From Xiphophorus maculatus (Eukaryota > Chordata > Actinopteri > Cyprinodontiformes > Poeciliidae), in NCBI RefSeq assembly GCF_002775205.1, contig NC_036464.1, positions 9,479,291 to 9,543,290 on the forward strand: DNA of 64,000 nucleotides, in the 5' to 3' direction. A program made the position numbers and the translations under genes. Every line of letters starts with the position of its first letter. Within the stretch, counting starts at the first letter, position 1. This document shows, in pieces, positions 29,301 through 43,400 of this stretch. The notes under the pieces were generated by a model, which saw only the letters and a program-made list of their open reading frames with translations, was not told the origin of the DNA and searched no databases.

Positions 29301-31385
29301 CCTTGAAGGAAATGAAACTGCAAGTCCAGCTTCTATGACAGGACATAACCTCCCGAGCTCGTGTTGTGACCCATCATGCGCTACTCAGCATGCCTTTTTA
29401 ACTCCAATGCCTGTTTCTGCTGTACTTACTGTTAAACATCTGTGTCAGACCTTTATCTGAACAGAGATGTTTAACTAGAACATGAAACTGCTGAATTTAT
29501 GTGTAACTTGTACTTGTATATTAACTTCAATGAACCATTTCTCTAAAATAAACTTGCTTGTGTGCTTGCAATGGCTGTTTATTTTTACATTGAAGCAACA
29601 TTAAATCTTTGCAGATATACATTACAAACTGTTTCATATGTTTTTGAAAACATCCTTTTCTTTTTTTTTTTTTAAATCTTTTTCAAGTGCTTCACCATGT
29701 TGCAGGTCTTTAATCTCCAAAGCGCCCATGACGGGCATCAGTGTGGGTGAAGACACAGCGGGGGCATGCTGTGTGCTGCTTGGGTTGAAACCGGTCCATT
29801 TGAACCCTGTAGTCTCTATCAGTTTATTGTTCGACTCTGGCTGTGGCTCTACAGTGATATCACAGCATTCCAGGGAGAAGATAAATGAGTTAGTGTTAGG
29901 GCAGATGAGCAGCATTGTGGATTCGGTTGATAGTAGTGGGCAGAAAAGCACAAGACGAGCTGTGCAACTGCGAAACGGTTAGAAAACCATTACTTCCTGA
30001 ATCCTTTGGACAATATCTTTGAACGTTTTTCAATTCAACGCCTTTAACTTTAAACCATTAAATCAGTTAAGTATTTTCCATAAGATTCTGAAATGGAAAT
30101 ACACCTTTTTTAGTAGCTAAAAGGGAAATTTGCTCCTAACTTTAAATTGACAATTGTGTTGATTTCCTGAACATGGAGGTTAGTTTTAGAAAGCCTCACG
30201 TAAACCTAGATCCATTACAGTGTTTTGAAGTGCATTGTGCATTATTTATTCTGTGTGCCTAGTCAGGGGACATGTTGCTTCTGTTTTACTGCTAGACTGA
30301 AACTGAGGATTTCTAAAACAAAAATGCTAATCATTTAGACTCTAGTTTTGTTGTCAGGTGCATTTCAGACATAATCCTCTTATACTCTCGCTAGTCTATT
30401 CAGGATGTCATTATGAACCTATTTACATTTTAATACATTTTTTAAAATATATTTTATTAGGGTTTTTTTTTTAATTATTTTATATTTGACACAAGTTTAC
30501 CTATAAGACTAGTGCTGGAAATTAGTCACCAAATTATAGTCTCTTTTATTTACATGTTAATGTTCATAAAAATGTTTTGACGAATTTAAAAGAAACAACT
30601 TGGACTGTGGTGTCCAAATACTCTGCTGAAACTAGTCCTTTATTGACAAGAGATGTGTCATCAACAGGAAAGAACCTGGAAGAAATGGAATATAAGGCCA
30701 ACCCATGGCAGGCTTGTTCCAACATGCTTCATCTGCTCAGGCTGACTTGTCAACTTCTCTGCTTACAAATCTGAATAAATTACAGGGACTGGAAAGATAC
30801 TGTTTATTTTTGTGGGGAGAACCCACATCTCTAGTAATTTAAGAACTAAGCTGTGAATATAATCTTTTGTTTTTCTTCCCAAATGTACATTGTTGTATGT
30901 CATGCACAATTCAGAAACAAAAAAAGTATTTCTCTAAAATAATTTTATAAGTTTTGCTTATGTTATGCTTGTGGTCAAACAACAGCCACAACAACAGCTA
31001 AACATGTGACTGATGACAGCTAAGCATGGATTCACATGCGATGGTCACAGTATGTCAGTGTTGGCTAAAAACCGGCACGCATCTGGAGAAAAATTTGGTC
31101 ACTTCTGTTCTTCCTCTCGGATCTCATCAAAAGCACATCAAACCGAAGCAGTGTTGTTGGTAAAATTTCTTTGCAGTTGAGAAACCGTAACTTTTTAAAT
31201 GGATGCACCTTGATACTGATGACATAAAGATCTGAGTAGGAAACCGTTTCTCATGTATGATCTAATATATTCTGATTTGCCTTTTCCATTTCTAACTAAT
31301 CTTGATGCAAATATGGGAAGGATATATCTTTATTGCAACATTAAGTCAGTATGTGAAGTTGTAAAAATGCGTTTCTCCTTCGCAG
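26306..31385. other. tmem63b first intron, no recognised gene
   Basis: AT-rich sequence with no exon or RNA gene that I can name. It contains a perfect 16-bp snap-back at 27131-27164 and one more GC-rich, doubly open block at 29634-29982 (listed separately). Confidence 0.5.
29634..29951 (-). other. Orphan open frame, possible pseudogene or unannotated exon
   Basis: A 105-codon frame is open on the minus strand, and the plus strand is also open over 29638-29982. The block is clearly richer in G+C than the surrounding intron. The minus frame contains TGFKWTGFNPSSTQHAPAVSSPTLMPVMG-like composition and ends in a lysine-rich tail. An acceptor-like TCACTGTAG lies within it. I do not recognise the protein and cannot tell a retrocopy from chance. 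Confidence 0.2.
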
Positions 31386-31421
31386 GGTGTCAGCATGCTG
31401 CAGTAATTGAATTACAGATTG

Positions 31422-34400
31422 ATGAAGATCACAATGGGCTCCTGGTTGGGGCCTCAGTGTAACAATGGGAACTGCTCGACCAACAGCTCCAAAGAATTCT
31501 GCTATTCGGGCCGAATTCGCAGCACCGTACTCCAAGGATTACCATTTGGTGGTGTCCCTACTGTCCTCGCCCTTGACTTTATGTGCTTTTTGGTGAGTAT
31601 TTATGTCATTCATTTGAGGAGCCCAAAACATTTGTGCAGCGTTCAGAAGCTTGCCCTAGCGATGACTTACATGTACTTGAACCTTTCCTTATTAAAACAA
31701 GATACTTCCAGGAAAGTGTTTTGAAATGATGAGCTTTGTGAAGCTGTTGTGCAACTTTCATGCTGTTGGTTTCTGTAGTGTAAATGATGGTAGTGAAGGT
31801 GCTAACAAGCACTGTTTGTTGTGTCCCTGTAGCTGCTGCTGTTCGTGTTTTCTGTGTTGAGGAAGCGAGCGTGGGACTATGGGCGCCTCGCCCTGGTGAC
31901 TGACGCCGACAGGTAATGAAACGCGTGCCAAGGTTCCTGGAATAACTTGTTCCAAACAATGGGAAATGTAGAATTATGGTCACTACCCGTTGGAGTATTC
32001 ATAACACATGTTTTGTAAACACAATTATATAATCAATTATAAATGTATAAAAAGCAGATGCATTTTCCTGGGGGTTTCAAGCTTTCTAAAAGGAAGTTAA
32101 ATTGTTTTTATTTTATTTTATTTTTATTAATATACCTGCATTGTAGTTCCTTTTGCTTGAAGCTGTTGTGATATCCATGGATAGTTTGTTTTGTTGATCT
32201 AATCTATGCAAAAATTTTACTCCTGCTGCATGTTACTGTTATGGGTTACTGTAATGATAGCATAAGCATTTTACCTCAACCGAGGTTTGTTAAAGAAACC
32301 TGGATTACATCACATACAGAATACCAACTTCTTTAACACTTCCTGAACATTTTATGTTTTGAATAGAATTTATACTGTGGAGTTTTCACGTTAAAAAAAG
32401 CTGATGCTATCCTGATTATGTTGCATACAGAAATGAATGCAACATTACAGTACATTTTGTTGCTTGAACTGAACTGTAATAAACCACTTGGCTGATATAA
32501 ACATAAAATTCATTTGGAAACACACCTTAAGGGACTTTTATTGAGTTCATTTCCCAGGTATAGTGCTCACAAATATTTAAATGACTTTGTAATAACAACG
32601 AAAAGCACCATTGCGTTTCAGTCATGGGGCTATGCATTAGCTAGCATTTACTTATCAGTTACTGTATGTATTTGACACTCATTGTATGAGTCACAGCCAC
32701 ATTTCTTGGCACCCCGGGTAAAGATTTGTTAGAAGCCCTAAAGTTAAAGCAATCTCACACTGGGAATTTTAGAAAAACACAACCTCTATTATGAATAGAA
32801 CATTTATTCAATATTTCTCAATAAAGAAATATAGATTTTTAAGCTTTCCTGCTGCCAATACTTTAACACCCATTTTTTTAATAGGACATTTCTTAGTTTT
32901 CTAATGTAGCATACAGAGAGAATGACCTTTTACCATTCTTCTTTAAACAATGTCTCTATATTGTCCAGAGTCGAGCTGGACAATATAGACAATATACTCT
33001 TAAGATGAGTATAGAAAGTTTATTTTGAGATTAAAACACTTCTGTTTTGCTTTGGCTACATGTTAAGATCATTAAGATGTAAGTTGACTTATTTTCAGTT
33101 TTACGGAGGAGGGCAGCAGTTATTTATTTTTTGTTTTGTTTTAGTTTTACTTCATGTCCCCGTGTTTCCAAAATTGGAAGATAATGTGAACTCTAACCAG
33201 GTTTTTGGGGCTTTTCAGGGAAGTAATACACATATCCTCCACTGTGCTTAACAGAAGGGATGGTAGTGATTTTGCTGATATTTATTCTTTATTTAACATC
33301 TGACAGACATTCAGCATCTGCTGCTGAAAAGCTCAACTTTAGTCATGTCAGACCAAAGTGCATAGTTCTAGTTAAAGACTTCAGTAAACGCTGCATGTTT
33401 ACATTTGTGATGGTATGATACTCCAAAACTGCCTAACTACTTACCATAGAAAGAGCGATTGCTTTGCAGAAAACCTCAAAATACTAAAAAGTTTCTGAAA
33501 ACTGATTAACTTGAAAGTGTTTCTTTTGAAAAAAGATTATTGAATGTACCAATAGTTCTCCCATTTGAGACCTCTTATTTAAATCTCTAAAGAAGGGATT
33601 TTTCTGGATTAAATCTACATAACTGTTGGAATTTCTTCAAGTTTCAGCACTGTTTGCAGTGTTGTTTATTGCCCAACAAACTGAACACGGCACAATGGTT
33701 TTTTCCCTTTGGATCTTCCCCATGGCAGCAATTCCCTCCACCCCCTCTCTCTTTCTCATTGCTGAATCATGATCGCTAGTCCTTCATGAAGCCTGTGACT
33801 CCTGCAGTACTTTAAATATTTGGCAGCCTAGCCACTCATCAACTGATTTGTATCAAAGTAAACAAACTATAGATGTAAAAATCCCCTTAGAAATGAAATT
33901 GATAGATGTCAGAGACGACTTTGATTTTTAGTCTTTGCATGTATTTCTTTAGATTCAGCGATAATCTGTTGTTTTGTGAGGTCTTTTACTCAATTTTATG
34001 TAGCCAGACAGGATTGAGAATTTAAGTGATTTCTTGATTCTACATGTCAAGTACGGTAATGGTTATGGTGGCTGTGACTGATGCAATAGGTATCAAATCA
34101 AATGCTTATGAGTAAATGCGAGCTGAAAACAAGCCAAGGTGTGGCTGATGTGAATAAGCTAATAAAAGATTTAACTTATCCTTATCCTAGGGAAAGGTTG
34201 ATTTTTAAAAAAAATTTCTTTTAGTTGACTGTTTTTCTTTTAAAAATTAAATCATTATTTAAAAATTACTTTTTTGCATTTACTCAGGTTATCTTTGATA
34301 TTTAATTTTGTTTAATTTGAATTTTTGTCACTTTTGTTTCAAAGTAGCATAAATTTATATGGGGGTCCGTATTTTTTTTTTTTTTATGTGAAGGTATTCT

Positions 34401-37400
34401 TCAACAACAAGCTGGACCTGTACTTGGCTCGGTTTGGCCGCCCTTCTGTTTTTCCGAACAGAAACAGGCATAATAAGGCGGAGTCAGAAAAGAGTGTCAG
34501 CAGTTTGTATTTTAGTGGCAACAAGTGAGTTCTGCCACACATTTTTAGATCTTCAAAGCTCATAAATACAGGTATAAATACAGAGCAGTTGTTATTATTA
34601 ACATTTAGGAATTTAGCCCATATTTCATTTCAGACTAAGAAATGAAAATAGTTGGGTAACTTCCAGGTTATGAGTCACCCCAAGCTCTGAGGTGTTCCAC
34701 TTCCTCACAATGAGGGGAAAAAGACAGAGTCAGACGGACCTCGGACAGAGTCCTTGACAGTGCTCCATTACCCACATTCCCCAGCTGTGATTGTGTTGCG
34801 TCACAGCCACACTGTTTTTCCAGCTGCGTATGAGCAGAGAATGGGCCTGTAGCATGAAGGGAGGATGGGAGGAGGTGGCAGCATGGGAGACTTTTTTAAC
34901 TGACAGGATATGGAGTTGTAGATTCACACAACCTCCAAATACATGATGGAACTTTGTAAAGAAAACAAGCAGAACTTTGTAAGATAAAATAATTTGTACC
35001 AGGTTGAACAGAGCTTTCACTGGTATACGTGTGATGCAACATGGCTACTGGATTTTTCTCTTAATTGATCACCCCCCTTCTTTTTTGTTCCCAGTGGTTT
35101 TATGTGAGCTTAATGGTTCTTGCTTTGTTTTGTATGTTTTGTTGTTTTTTTTATCAGAAAAAAAGAGATGGATCAACGGTATAGCCGTCTGGATGATCGG
35201 GAATAGTATGTTCATCTCGCCGCATCGCAGAGCTACTTACTGCCCTTTTCCTCTGTTGTTTTTGTCTCTTTTTCTGACCTAACTCGCCGCTCGTATCCCT
35301 TCTGCTCAGGCTGCAGTGGGTTTTTTTGTCCTGATGATTTCATTATTTTTGTTCCTCTTTGATCCATTTCTGAGTACCAATCTGCTGGCAGTTCTTTCTC
35401 CATGTCACTCTTGTGCTATTGGTGTCGGGTGTCCCTGTTCTGTCACTGTCCTAATCAGATCTGCGTGTACTAATCTGTGTATTGACCTCCTTTTATGAAG
35501 CTTGAAGTTCTCCTGTGTGAGCGTGCCGCATGAGCCACACAGACTGGACACTGAAGGGGAGAGGTAATACTTCCCTGATGTGCAGCTGTACATAGACGGG
35601 CCCGGTCCTGTATTTGGTGGTTGTTCAGTGTCTTAGATGAGTTATTTCTCCTCACATGAATGTGGGAGAGGAGGCCTCGGGCTCTCTCCTCATTCCTTTT
35701 CATTAGAATTGTTAGATCCTTCAGTGATCTCATACTTGAACATAGGATTGATCTACTTCCAGCAGAGTCATGGTGTTCTTCAACCTTACCATCTGAATTT
35801 ATATTGTACTGTTTCTTTTACCTCCCAGCGGGAGTGATATCAAATTTATAAATATTAAATAAGCTCATATTGATTTATATTAAAGGGTGCTGATGGCTCT
35901 GGAGGAATAACTCAACAAACCTATTAGAGAAGCTTCTAATGGGTTTGCATACCAATTTGATTCAGTTCTGCACTCTATAAATGTATTTTAAAAACTATTT
36001 TAAAAAAAGGAGGCTGTAAGAAAAGCTGTATTTTTTTCCTGACCTTGGTGCTATAAGTACTCAGTGGCCATTTATATGAGGAGTAGATGTGTTGTCATAG
36101 TGCAAGTGTCAGAGACCAGTGTCTCCATTTACTATATGTTAATTTACGATGAGTTACAATGCATTCAGGAAATAACATCACACTTGTCTGACCATGCAAG
36201 CTTGAAATGATGAGATTTGCTATTTGTTTGGAAGACAACCAACATTAGCAGTTCAAGTTGAAAGCAACATAGTTCAAACACAAAATAAGTATATTCACAT
36301 GTAGGTATTTTAACTACACTGTAAATGGCTTACTTTGAGTCTTCTTTACTCAATTAAATCATTCACACTGAAGAGTGTTGACTGGTTGCCCTCCAAACAC
36401 TTAATACGGTGCATTTACTGTTAAGTAACAATAGAATTTTTAAAATTCTATTGTCAGGCTGGAGCTGATTAAATCTGAAAATGACCTAATTCCGGTCATG
36501 GCTGAATTCCTGGTGCATCACTAAAGTTTATCTCTCGTTATGTCCTTCTCCGACTATTATCATTGAACCTTCACTCTGCAGTGCTTGTAAGTCTTTATTA
36601 TTAACAACGATAACAAAGCATGTTAGCATGAAATGTGACTACAGAGGTTCCTCTCATGGCTCCCTCTGGTAAAATCTCCTCTCTTGGTTTCAGGGCAAAT
36701 GTTTCTGATCAGTTTTATCATCTTTTCAATGCTGTACTTTACCTCTCTTTTCTATGACACCAAGCACTGAAACATAGCTGGTGTCACAAATGTCATCTTT
36801 GTCCGTTTCTATGCAGCAGCATGCAAATCTTGTGTGTTTCTGCTTGCAGCGTGAATTCCCCTTTGCCAGAACCAAATGAACGCTATGCACGCCTTACGTC
36901 CGTATCAAGCTCAATGGACATGGACCCGAGAGACACAGTAAGAAACTTGTGTCTTATATGAAATATGGGTGCATCTTAATGAAAAATAGAATATTTCCAT
37001 AAAATAAAACTCATGTCAGTTTATTACCCAGAATGATTATATTTCAAATTGTCATTTCTGGTTATTTTTTGCTGAGTCAACAGTGAGAACAGCAGCATTA
37101 AAACGTTTCCAGTCAGTGAATTAATTTCCCGCCAGATCCGATGCAAACATTAATAAAAGTACCAATACCTTCAATGATCACGATATGAATGTGTTGTGCC
37201 TAAACCCCACAATGAATCTATTGAGTATTGTCAAAAGGAAGGTAAGAGGCTTCAAAACCAGCCATGCAAACAAGTCAAAGGCTCCTATTGAAATGACTTG
37301 GGCTTCCTTAACAGCTCAGCAAAACCATTCTGATCAGTTCCATGCCACGCTGCATTGATGGAGATATTTATTCAAAAGGAGCTCTGACCAAGTTCTGTGT

Positions 37401-40400
37401 ACATCCACTGTGTAGTGCACGGGCCAGCATTTCTGAGCTAAAATAATTTTAATTGGTCTTTTATGATATTTTAGTTTTCAGAGAAAAAATTTGTTTGAGT
37501 TTTCAAAAAGCTGCAGCCATAATCACCAAAGTTCTAAATAAATGCTTAACATTAATCCCTCTGGGAGTCATGAATTTATTAGTATATTTAATTATTATTT
37601 TTTTTACATTAAATTAAACAACATGCTTTTCAGTGATATTCTATTTTATTGAGTTGCACCTGAACTGTTCTTTCAAGCAGAAGATAATGTCTTTTCCTGT
37701 AAAAACTGATTTCTTTCAACTCTCCTATTTTAGGGCTTTTGCTCCTGGCTAACAGCCGTCTTCCGTATCAAGTGAGTCTGCTTCCTCACTGCTTGTGACA
37801 GTAAAGCCGCTGTACCGCTGGCAAAAAAACATTCCTTCTGATCTGAATGACTCATATGTAGCTGCTGCTGTTTCTCTTTTCTCTCTGAAGGGAAGAGGAA
37901 ATAAGGGACAAGTGTGGTGAAGATGCAGTTCACTACTTGTCTTTTCAGCGGCACATCATTGGCCTGCTTGTAGTCGTGGGTGTGCTCTCTGTGGGCATAA
38001 TCTTGCCTGTTAACTTCTCGGGGAACCTTTTAGGTGAGCTAATTGAAGTTTACTCTTACAAAAACTAAAAAAATATATTTTTTTGTCTTGCATATTTTAT
38101 TTTTTCAGTATGACAGAGTCCTATAACTCCTCTTTTTTTGTTTTCTTTTCATTTTTATCATTTTGTTGTTTTTGTATAAGAGGCTACATGTATTACCCAA
38201 AGTCCTGTAAATGCACACTGTAGATAATTAAATATGTGACACCAGAATGACATTTTGCAGCTATTAACTTTAAGACTGTAAGCATTTGACATTCTATTTT
38301 TCTCTTGTGATTTTTCTTGTGACAGCAGTTTTGTGCTGCTGCTTTTCTTCCTACTTCATGTGTTTAGTTCCACATTGCTATCAATTATAAATGTCTGCTG
38401 TCGTTCGTTAATTTAAAAGGGCATAAAAGGACTTAACTGATGATGAATCGGCTTTTATTTCTATTTAAGTTGCTGGTGAGCCACACCTGTGACTGTGAGG
38501 AAAATACAAATAGTGAATGTTGAAAGTGTAAGGAGGAATAAATGAGGTTTAACTTGTACTTGAACTTCTTTCTTTCTTTCCTCCAACAGACGACACTGCC
38601 TATAGTTTTCCACGAACCACTATAGGAAATCTAGATACAGAGTGAGTCTTGCATAAACTGTCCCTTTGTATATACAGTACAGACCAAAAGTTTGGACACA
38701 CCTTCTAATTCAATGGGTTTTCTTTATTTTCATGACTATTTATAAGGCAAGAAATCCCACTTATTAACCTGACAGGGCACACCTATGAAGTGAAAACCAT
38801 TTCAGGTGACTACCTCTTGAAGCTCATCAAGAAAATGCAGAGTGTGCAAAGTAGTAATCACAGCAAAAGGTTGCTACTTTGAAGAAACTAGAATATAAGG
38901 GGTATTATCATTTGTTTTACACTTTTTTGTTTAGTGCATATTTCCACATGTGTTATTCATAGTTTTGATGCCTTCAGTGTGAATCTACAATGTCAATAGT
39001 CATGAAAATAAAGGAAACTCATTGAATTAAAAGGTGTGTCCAAACTTTTGGTCTGTACTGTATATATAAAAGATATTTTGTGGATTTATTTTTAACTCTT
39101 TATTTTGCTAATGTTTTATTTCTTTTATTTGTTTCTACAGGAACAAACTACTATGGCTACACACTAGCTTTGCATTTCTCTACCTGCTGCTAACAGTGTA
39201 CAGCATGAGGCGGCACACGTCAAAGATGCGCTACAAAGAGGACGATTTGGTATGGATTCTTATTTTTGGAGCATCATTACATGGCATCAAGCATTTGCAT
39301 GTTGTTTGTAATTGCTTCTGTTTTTTCCTCTTCCATGAAGGTGAAACGCACTTTATTTGTTAATGGCATCTCACAATATGCAGAAGAGAGGGAGATAAAG
39401 CAACATTTTGAGTAAGTTGGGATTTCTGTGTGTGTGTGTATGTATATGCTTTTTAATTTTGTTTCTCCAGAAGTTTAAACTTTATTGTATTTTGTTGGGA
39501 CTTTATGTGTCAATCAATTTGATCAAAATGTTTGTTTTTTGAAGATTCTTTTGGGGATTTTTTTTGCATATCCTTTGCGTTATATCCCAGTAGATACATT
39601 GAGGTTTTTGGTTGCAACATGAAAAAATTAATGGATGTATTATGACTGAAGAGCCATAATTCATATCAAGCCCTGCTCGTGTTCAAGTAAAGTTACTATA
39701 TTGATGTGGAAGCAACACGGCGGTTGTCGGGTTAAGATGTATGACAGCCATGCCTTCCCCTGTTAAAACAGCTGTGTTGTCCTCGTCCCCATGTCTGGGA
39801 GCGGACAATGCCAGGCCTATATGTGTAATTGTCCCTAATCGAAATCAGATGAGTAGAATTAGGCAAGTCATGTGTCAAGTTGGTCTGAGGAGGTTGTTGT
39901 TGTTCCTGTCCTACAAAACTGCTCATGTAAATTCAAATGCATTTAGATGAATAAAGATATGCTGGTAAATGTATTAACATATTTGTTTGTTTTTTTTTTG
40001 TTTCTCCCTCATTGCCTGTTCTGTTAGGCTTGCATACGAAAACTGCATTGTCCTGGACGCTCGTATCTGTTACAATGTATCGAAGCTGATGTATCTCAGC
40101 TCTGAAAGGTACTGGATGAAGGATGTGTCTGTTTGCCCTCAAATGTTTTCTTAATTACATTTGAGAATTGTCCCATAAATTCCCTGACAGAAATAGATCC
40201 TCCTCTGTCTGACATGGCTATTTTTTCTATTTATGTATTCAGAAAGAAGGCAGAGCGTAGCAAAAAATTCTTTCTTGACCTGCAAGATAAGGAGAATGAG
40301 AAAACCATGATTAACCCCAAGCCTTGTGGACACCTTTGCTGTTGCATCATTAAAGGTTGCGAACAGGTGAGAAACTTACATTTTTTGTGATATACTGGTT

Positions 40401-43400
40401 TGAGACTTCTCATATGTAAGCCAAGAGGTCAGTTATTGGACTTTATTGCTTAGCACTGTTCCAACATATATATTTTACCTACTCTTAAGTATTGGCTTTA
40501 CTTAAGAGTAAAGCCAATACTTTACTTGTGGGTATGCACAATATGCAATCCATAGGTGTGCTGTGCTACAGAGGGCACCCAAAACAGTGGTGTAAGAATT
40601 ATTTCTAGTCTGGATTTTCTGTATTTAACAGCTTTGTGCATGTGTAAATGATGTGATCGATATAGTAGGGAGTAGGGCGAAGGATAAAGACTTTTTAGGG
40701 ATGAAAAAAGCTTTTCAATGTGGTTAAAAGACATTGGTAAGACAAGGTAAGTCATGTCAATCTATCATGACTAGGCTTGTGAATGTTCAGGTTAGTTTGA
40801 GTTACCGGTACAATGACAGGTCATGGTTGTCCTGCAGCTGTGTGCTGAATTTATAATGTAAGAGATTACAGTAGGAAAAATATTAATTTACTGTAAAGAC
40901 AATAATTATTTGTTTAACTAGATGGTGAGTTATAAAACATTCTAGAACGTGGCAGTGATGCACTTGAGTTAAAATGTCTTCCCTCAATATAACACTGCAG
41001 TGCTGTTGTGATGCATCCAGCATCCACCTGGATGGACCACAAATTATATAATTTTAAATTAAAATGTAATTTTTTTATATGTGTTCTATTTTTTAAAGAA
41101 CAAACTTACCACAAAGTTCATTTCATTCAGCTGTGAGGGTGGAGAGAAAAAAGAGAGAAAGAATCAGGACAGACAGGGAAAGAAACAGGTTGGTCTGATA
41201 TTAGGCAGAAGTGTATGAACAGCCAATGTATCCCATGTGATATATTTAAAAAATACTTATTTAAAAAAAAAATGTATTAGCAAGGTCTGTAATTTGCTTA
41301 AAGCTATGCTTGTTTGACCATCTGACTTAGTACAGAAGGATACGGGTTTGACCCAGTTAGCATTGATGTCTATTGAAAACAAAGTTGCATTCAGTTTCAT
41401 TTGATGCCATTTTTGACAAAGGTGAGTGCAAAAGGCTGACTTGTAACAATTTAGTTAGATGTTCAGTATGCACCTCTGGGCTTTAAACTTGATTGTATGC
41501 AGAGGTAAGTAGTAGTAACTAGTAACATTTACTCAGTTACATTTTCTTGAGTAATCTGTTAAAAAAAAATACATTTAGCCATAGTTTTACTTCGATGTGC
41601 TTTTCATTTTTACGTTGGTAATAGTATTGTGAAGTATTGCTACTTTTACTTGAGTAAAATTTCTGGATCCTTGCTGTGAGTAACTTTGCTTAATGAAGAA
41701 CAAAACACGTTTTAACCAAAAATGCAAGAAAAAATGTAATTTAACTGAGCTGTTTGTTGGCTGACAAAGATCATTCATATCCAGTTTGGGGCAAATCTAA
41801 TCTTGCATGTGTGATTTAGAGCAAACCGTATGAAAACGATACTGGAAATGACTGCTCGTCACACCCATGTGGTCCAGCCAGCAGTCACACTTCACAGTAG
41901 TATTGAGGATCACCTTGTTCTGTGTGATCAGACACCTTGTGAGTCAGAGTTTGAGGGAAGGACACCCACCAATGAAACATCTCACTTCCTTTCAGCGTAT
42001 TGAGAGCTGGTCTGCGATGACATGTGCAAATTATTTGACTCGTTTTTTATTTTGGACAGTCAGATTTCGAGACTTGGACATGCCCACGTGCTTTTGATCC
42101 ACCAAAACCCACTGTTAGCTGCCTAAAAATGTCTTCAGACTATACTGAGTGTTTGTTCTGAGTTATTTTGAAGTATGTTACTAAAACCTGCGGAGGAGTT
42201 CTCTCACATGCCACTTCAGTACAATAGACAAAATGGCTGACTTCCTGTGCCATTTGGACCATGGCTCCAAGATGCCTTTTTTGTATGATCTAAGGAGTAA
42301 CACATGTGTGCTGATTTATATAATACCCAATCAGATCACATAAAAAAAAGAAATGTTTCTAAGGTTTTGTGGAGGAATTAGGTCATGTCTGCCAAATATT
42401 TGAGTAAAAATCTGTTCAATCATTACTGTCACTACAAATCAGTGGTCACAAAATTTCTGTATGAAAAACATATTTGTATGGGTTTTACCTAACTCTCTAA
42501 GTTGCTTTGAGGAACTGATTTTTTAAAAATATTATATGTAATCCATTACCATCAAATTTAACAGATATAAGCATTTCCTGATGTATAAAAAATGCATTTG
42601 ATTCTAAAATTTCATTTTCTGCATTGAATGACTAAAACTATCTTGTATTTTAATTTATTGTGATGGACTTGTGTTTTCTTCTTATAGGAAGAAGCTGTGA
42701 GTTATTATGCCAAGCTGGAGGCACAATTAAGGGATGAATACAGGAAAGAGAGAGAGAAAGTTAACAAGAAGCCTTTAGGAATGGCCTTCGTCACTTTTCA
42801 AAATGAGGCCACAACTGCCAAGTAAGTTCATTTAGATAAGTGAAGACATGTTTGTCAATTTGCTTCTGAACTGCTGAAATTTGTTAGTCGTTTTTACTGC
42901 AATGTGTTTTTTTGTTTTGGTTTTTTACTTTGGTTTGTTTTCAATCGCTGGATCTTTGTCTGTCAGAATTTTAAAGGACTTTAATGCTTGCAAGTGCCAA
43001 GGCTGCTACTGCCGTCGTGAACCCAAGAGCTCTCAGTTCAGCTCCAGGCTGCACACCTCCAACTGGACCGTCACTTACGCCCCCGATCCACAAAACGTCT
43101 ACTGGTGAGAACAAACACTTTTGTCACAGAAGGAAAACAATTGCTGGGTTTTGGCTGTTGTGATTAGTTCACATGCCAAGTATTAATCTAAATGCCACAT
43201 TAGAACTTTTTTGGGGAAAACTCTTGATAATGTGGGTGTTTTTTTAAACTAGCGTATTAGTTTTCTGGCCAGCTGTGTCCATCTCTGCAGGTTATCACAC
43301 CGTGTCTGCCTCACCGCTGTGTGACCCCTTTTCCCACAGGGAGCATCTGTCATTGGGAGGATTTAAATGGTGGGTCCGCTGCTTCATCATCAACTGCGTC

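Larger units (their letters stand above)
31913..35157. other. tmem63b intron with transposon relics and one exon-like block
   Basis: Contains a perfect 13-bp inverted repeat (32956-32988), a Tc1-like relic (33060-33440) and the exon-like block 34394-34524. No other gene seen. Confidence 0.5.

Noticed and set aside
41133-41190. Possible cassette exon between tmem63b exons 12 and 13
   Set aside because: In the required phase it reads CTG TGA at once, and human TMEM63B has no residues at this point.
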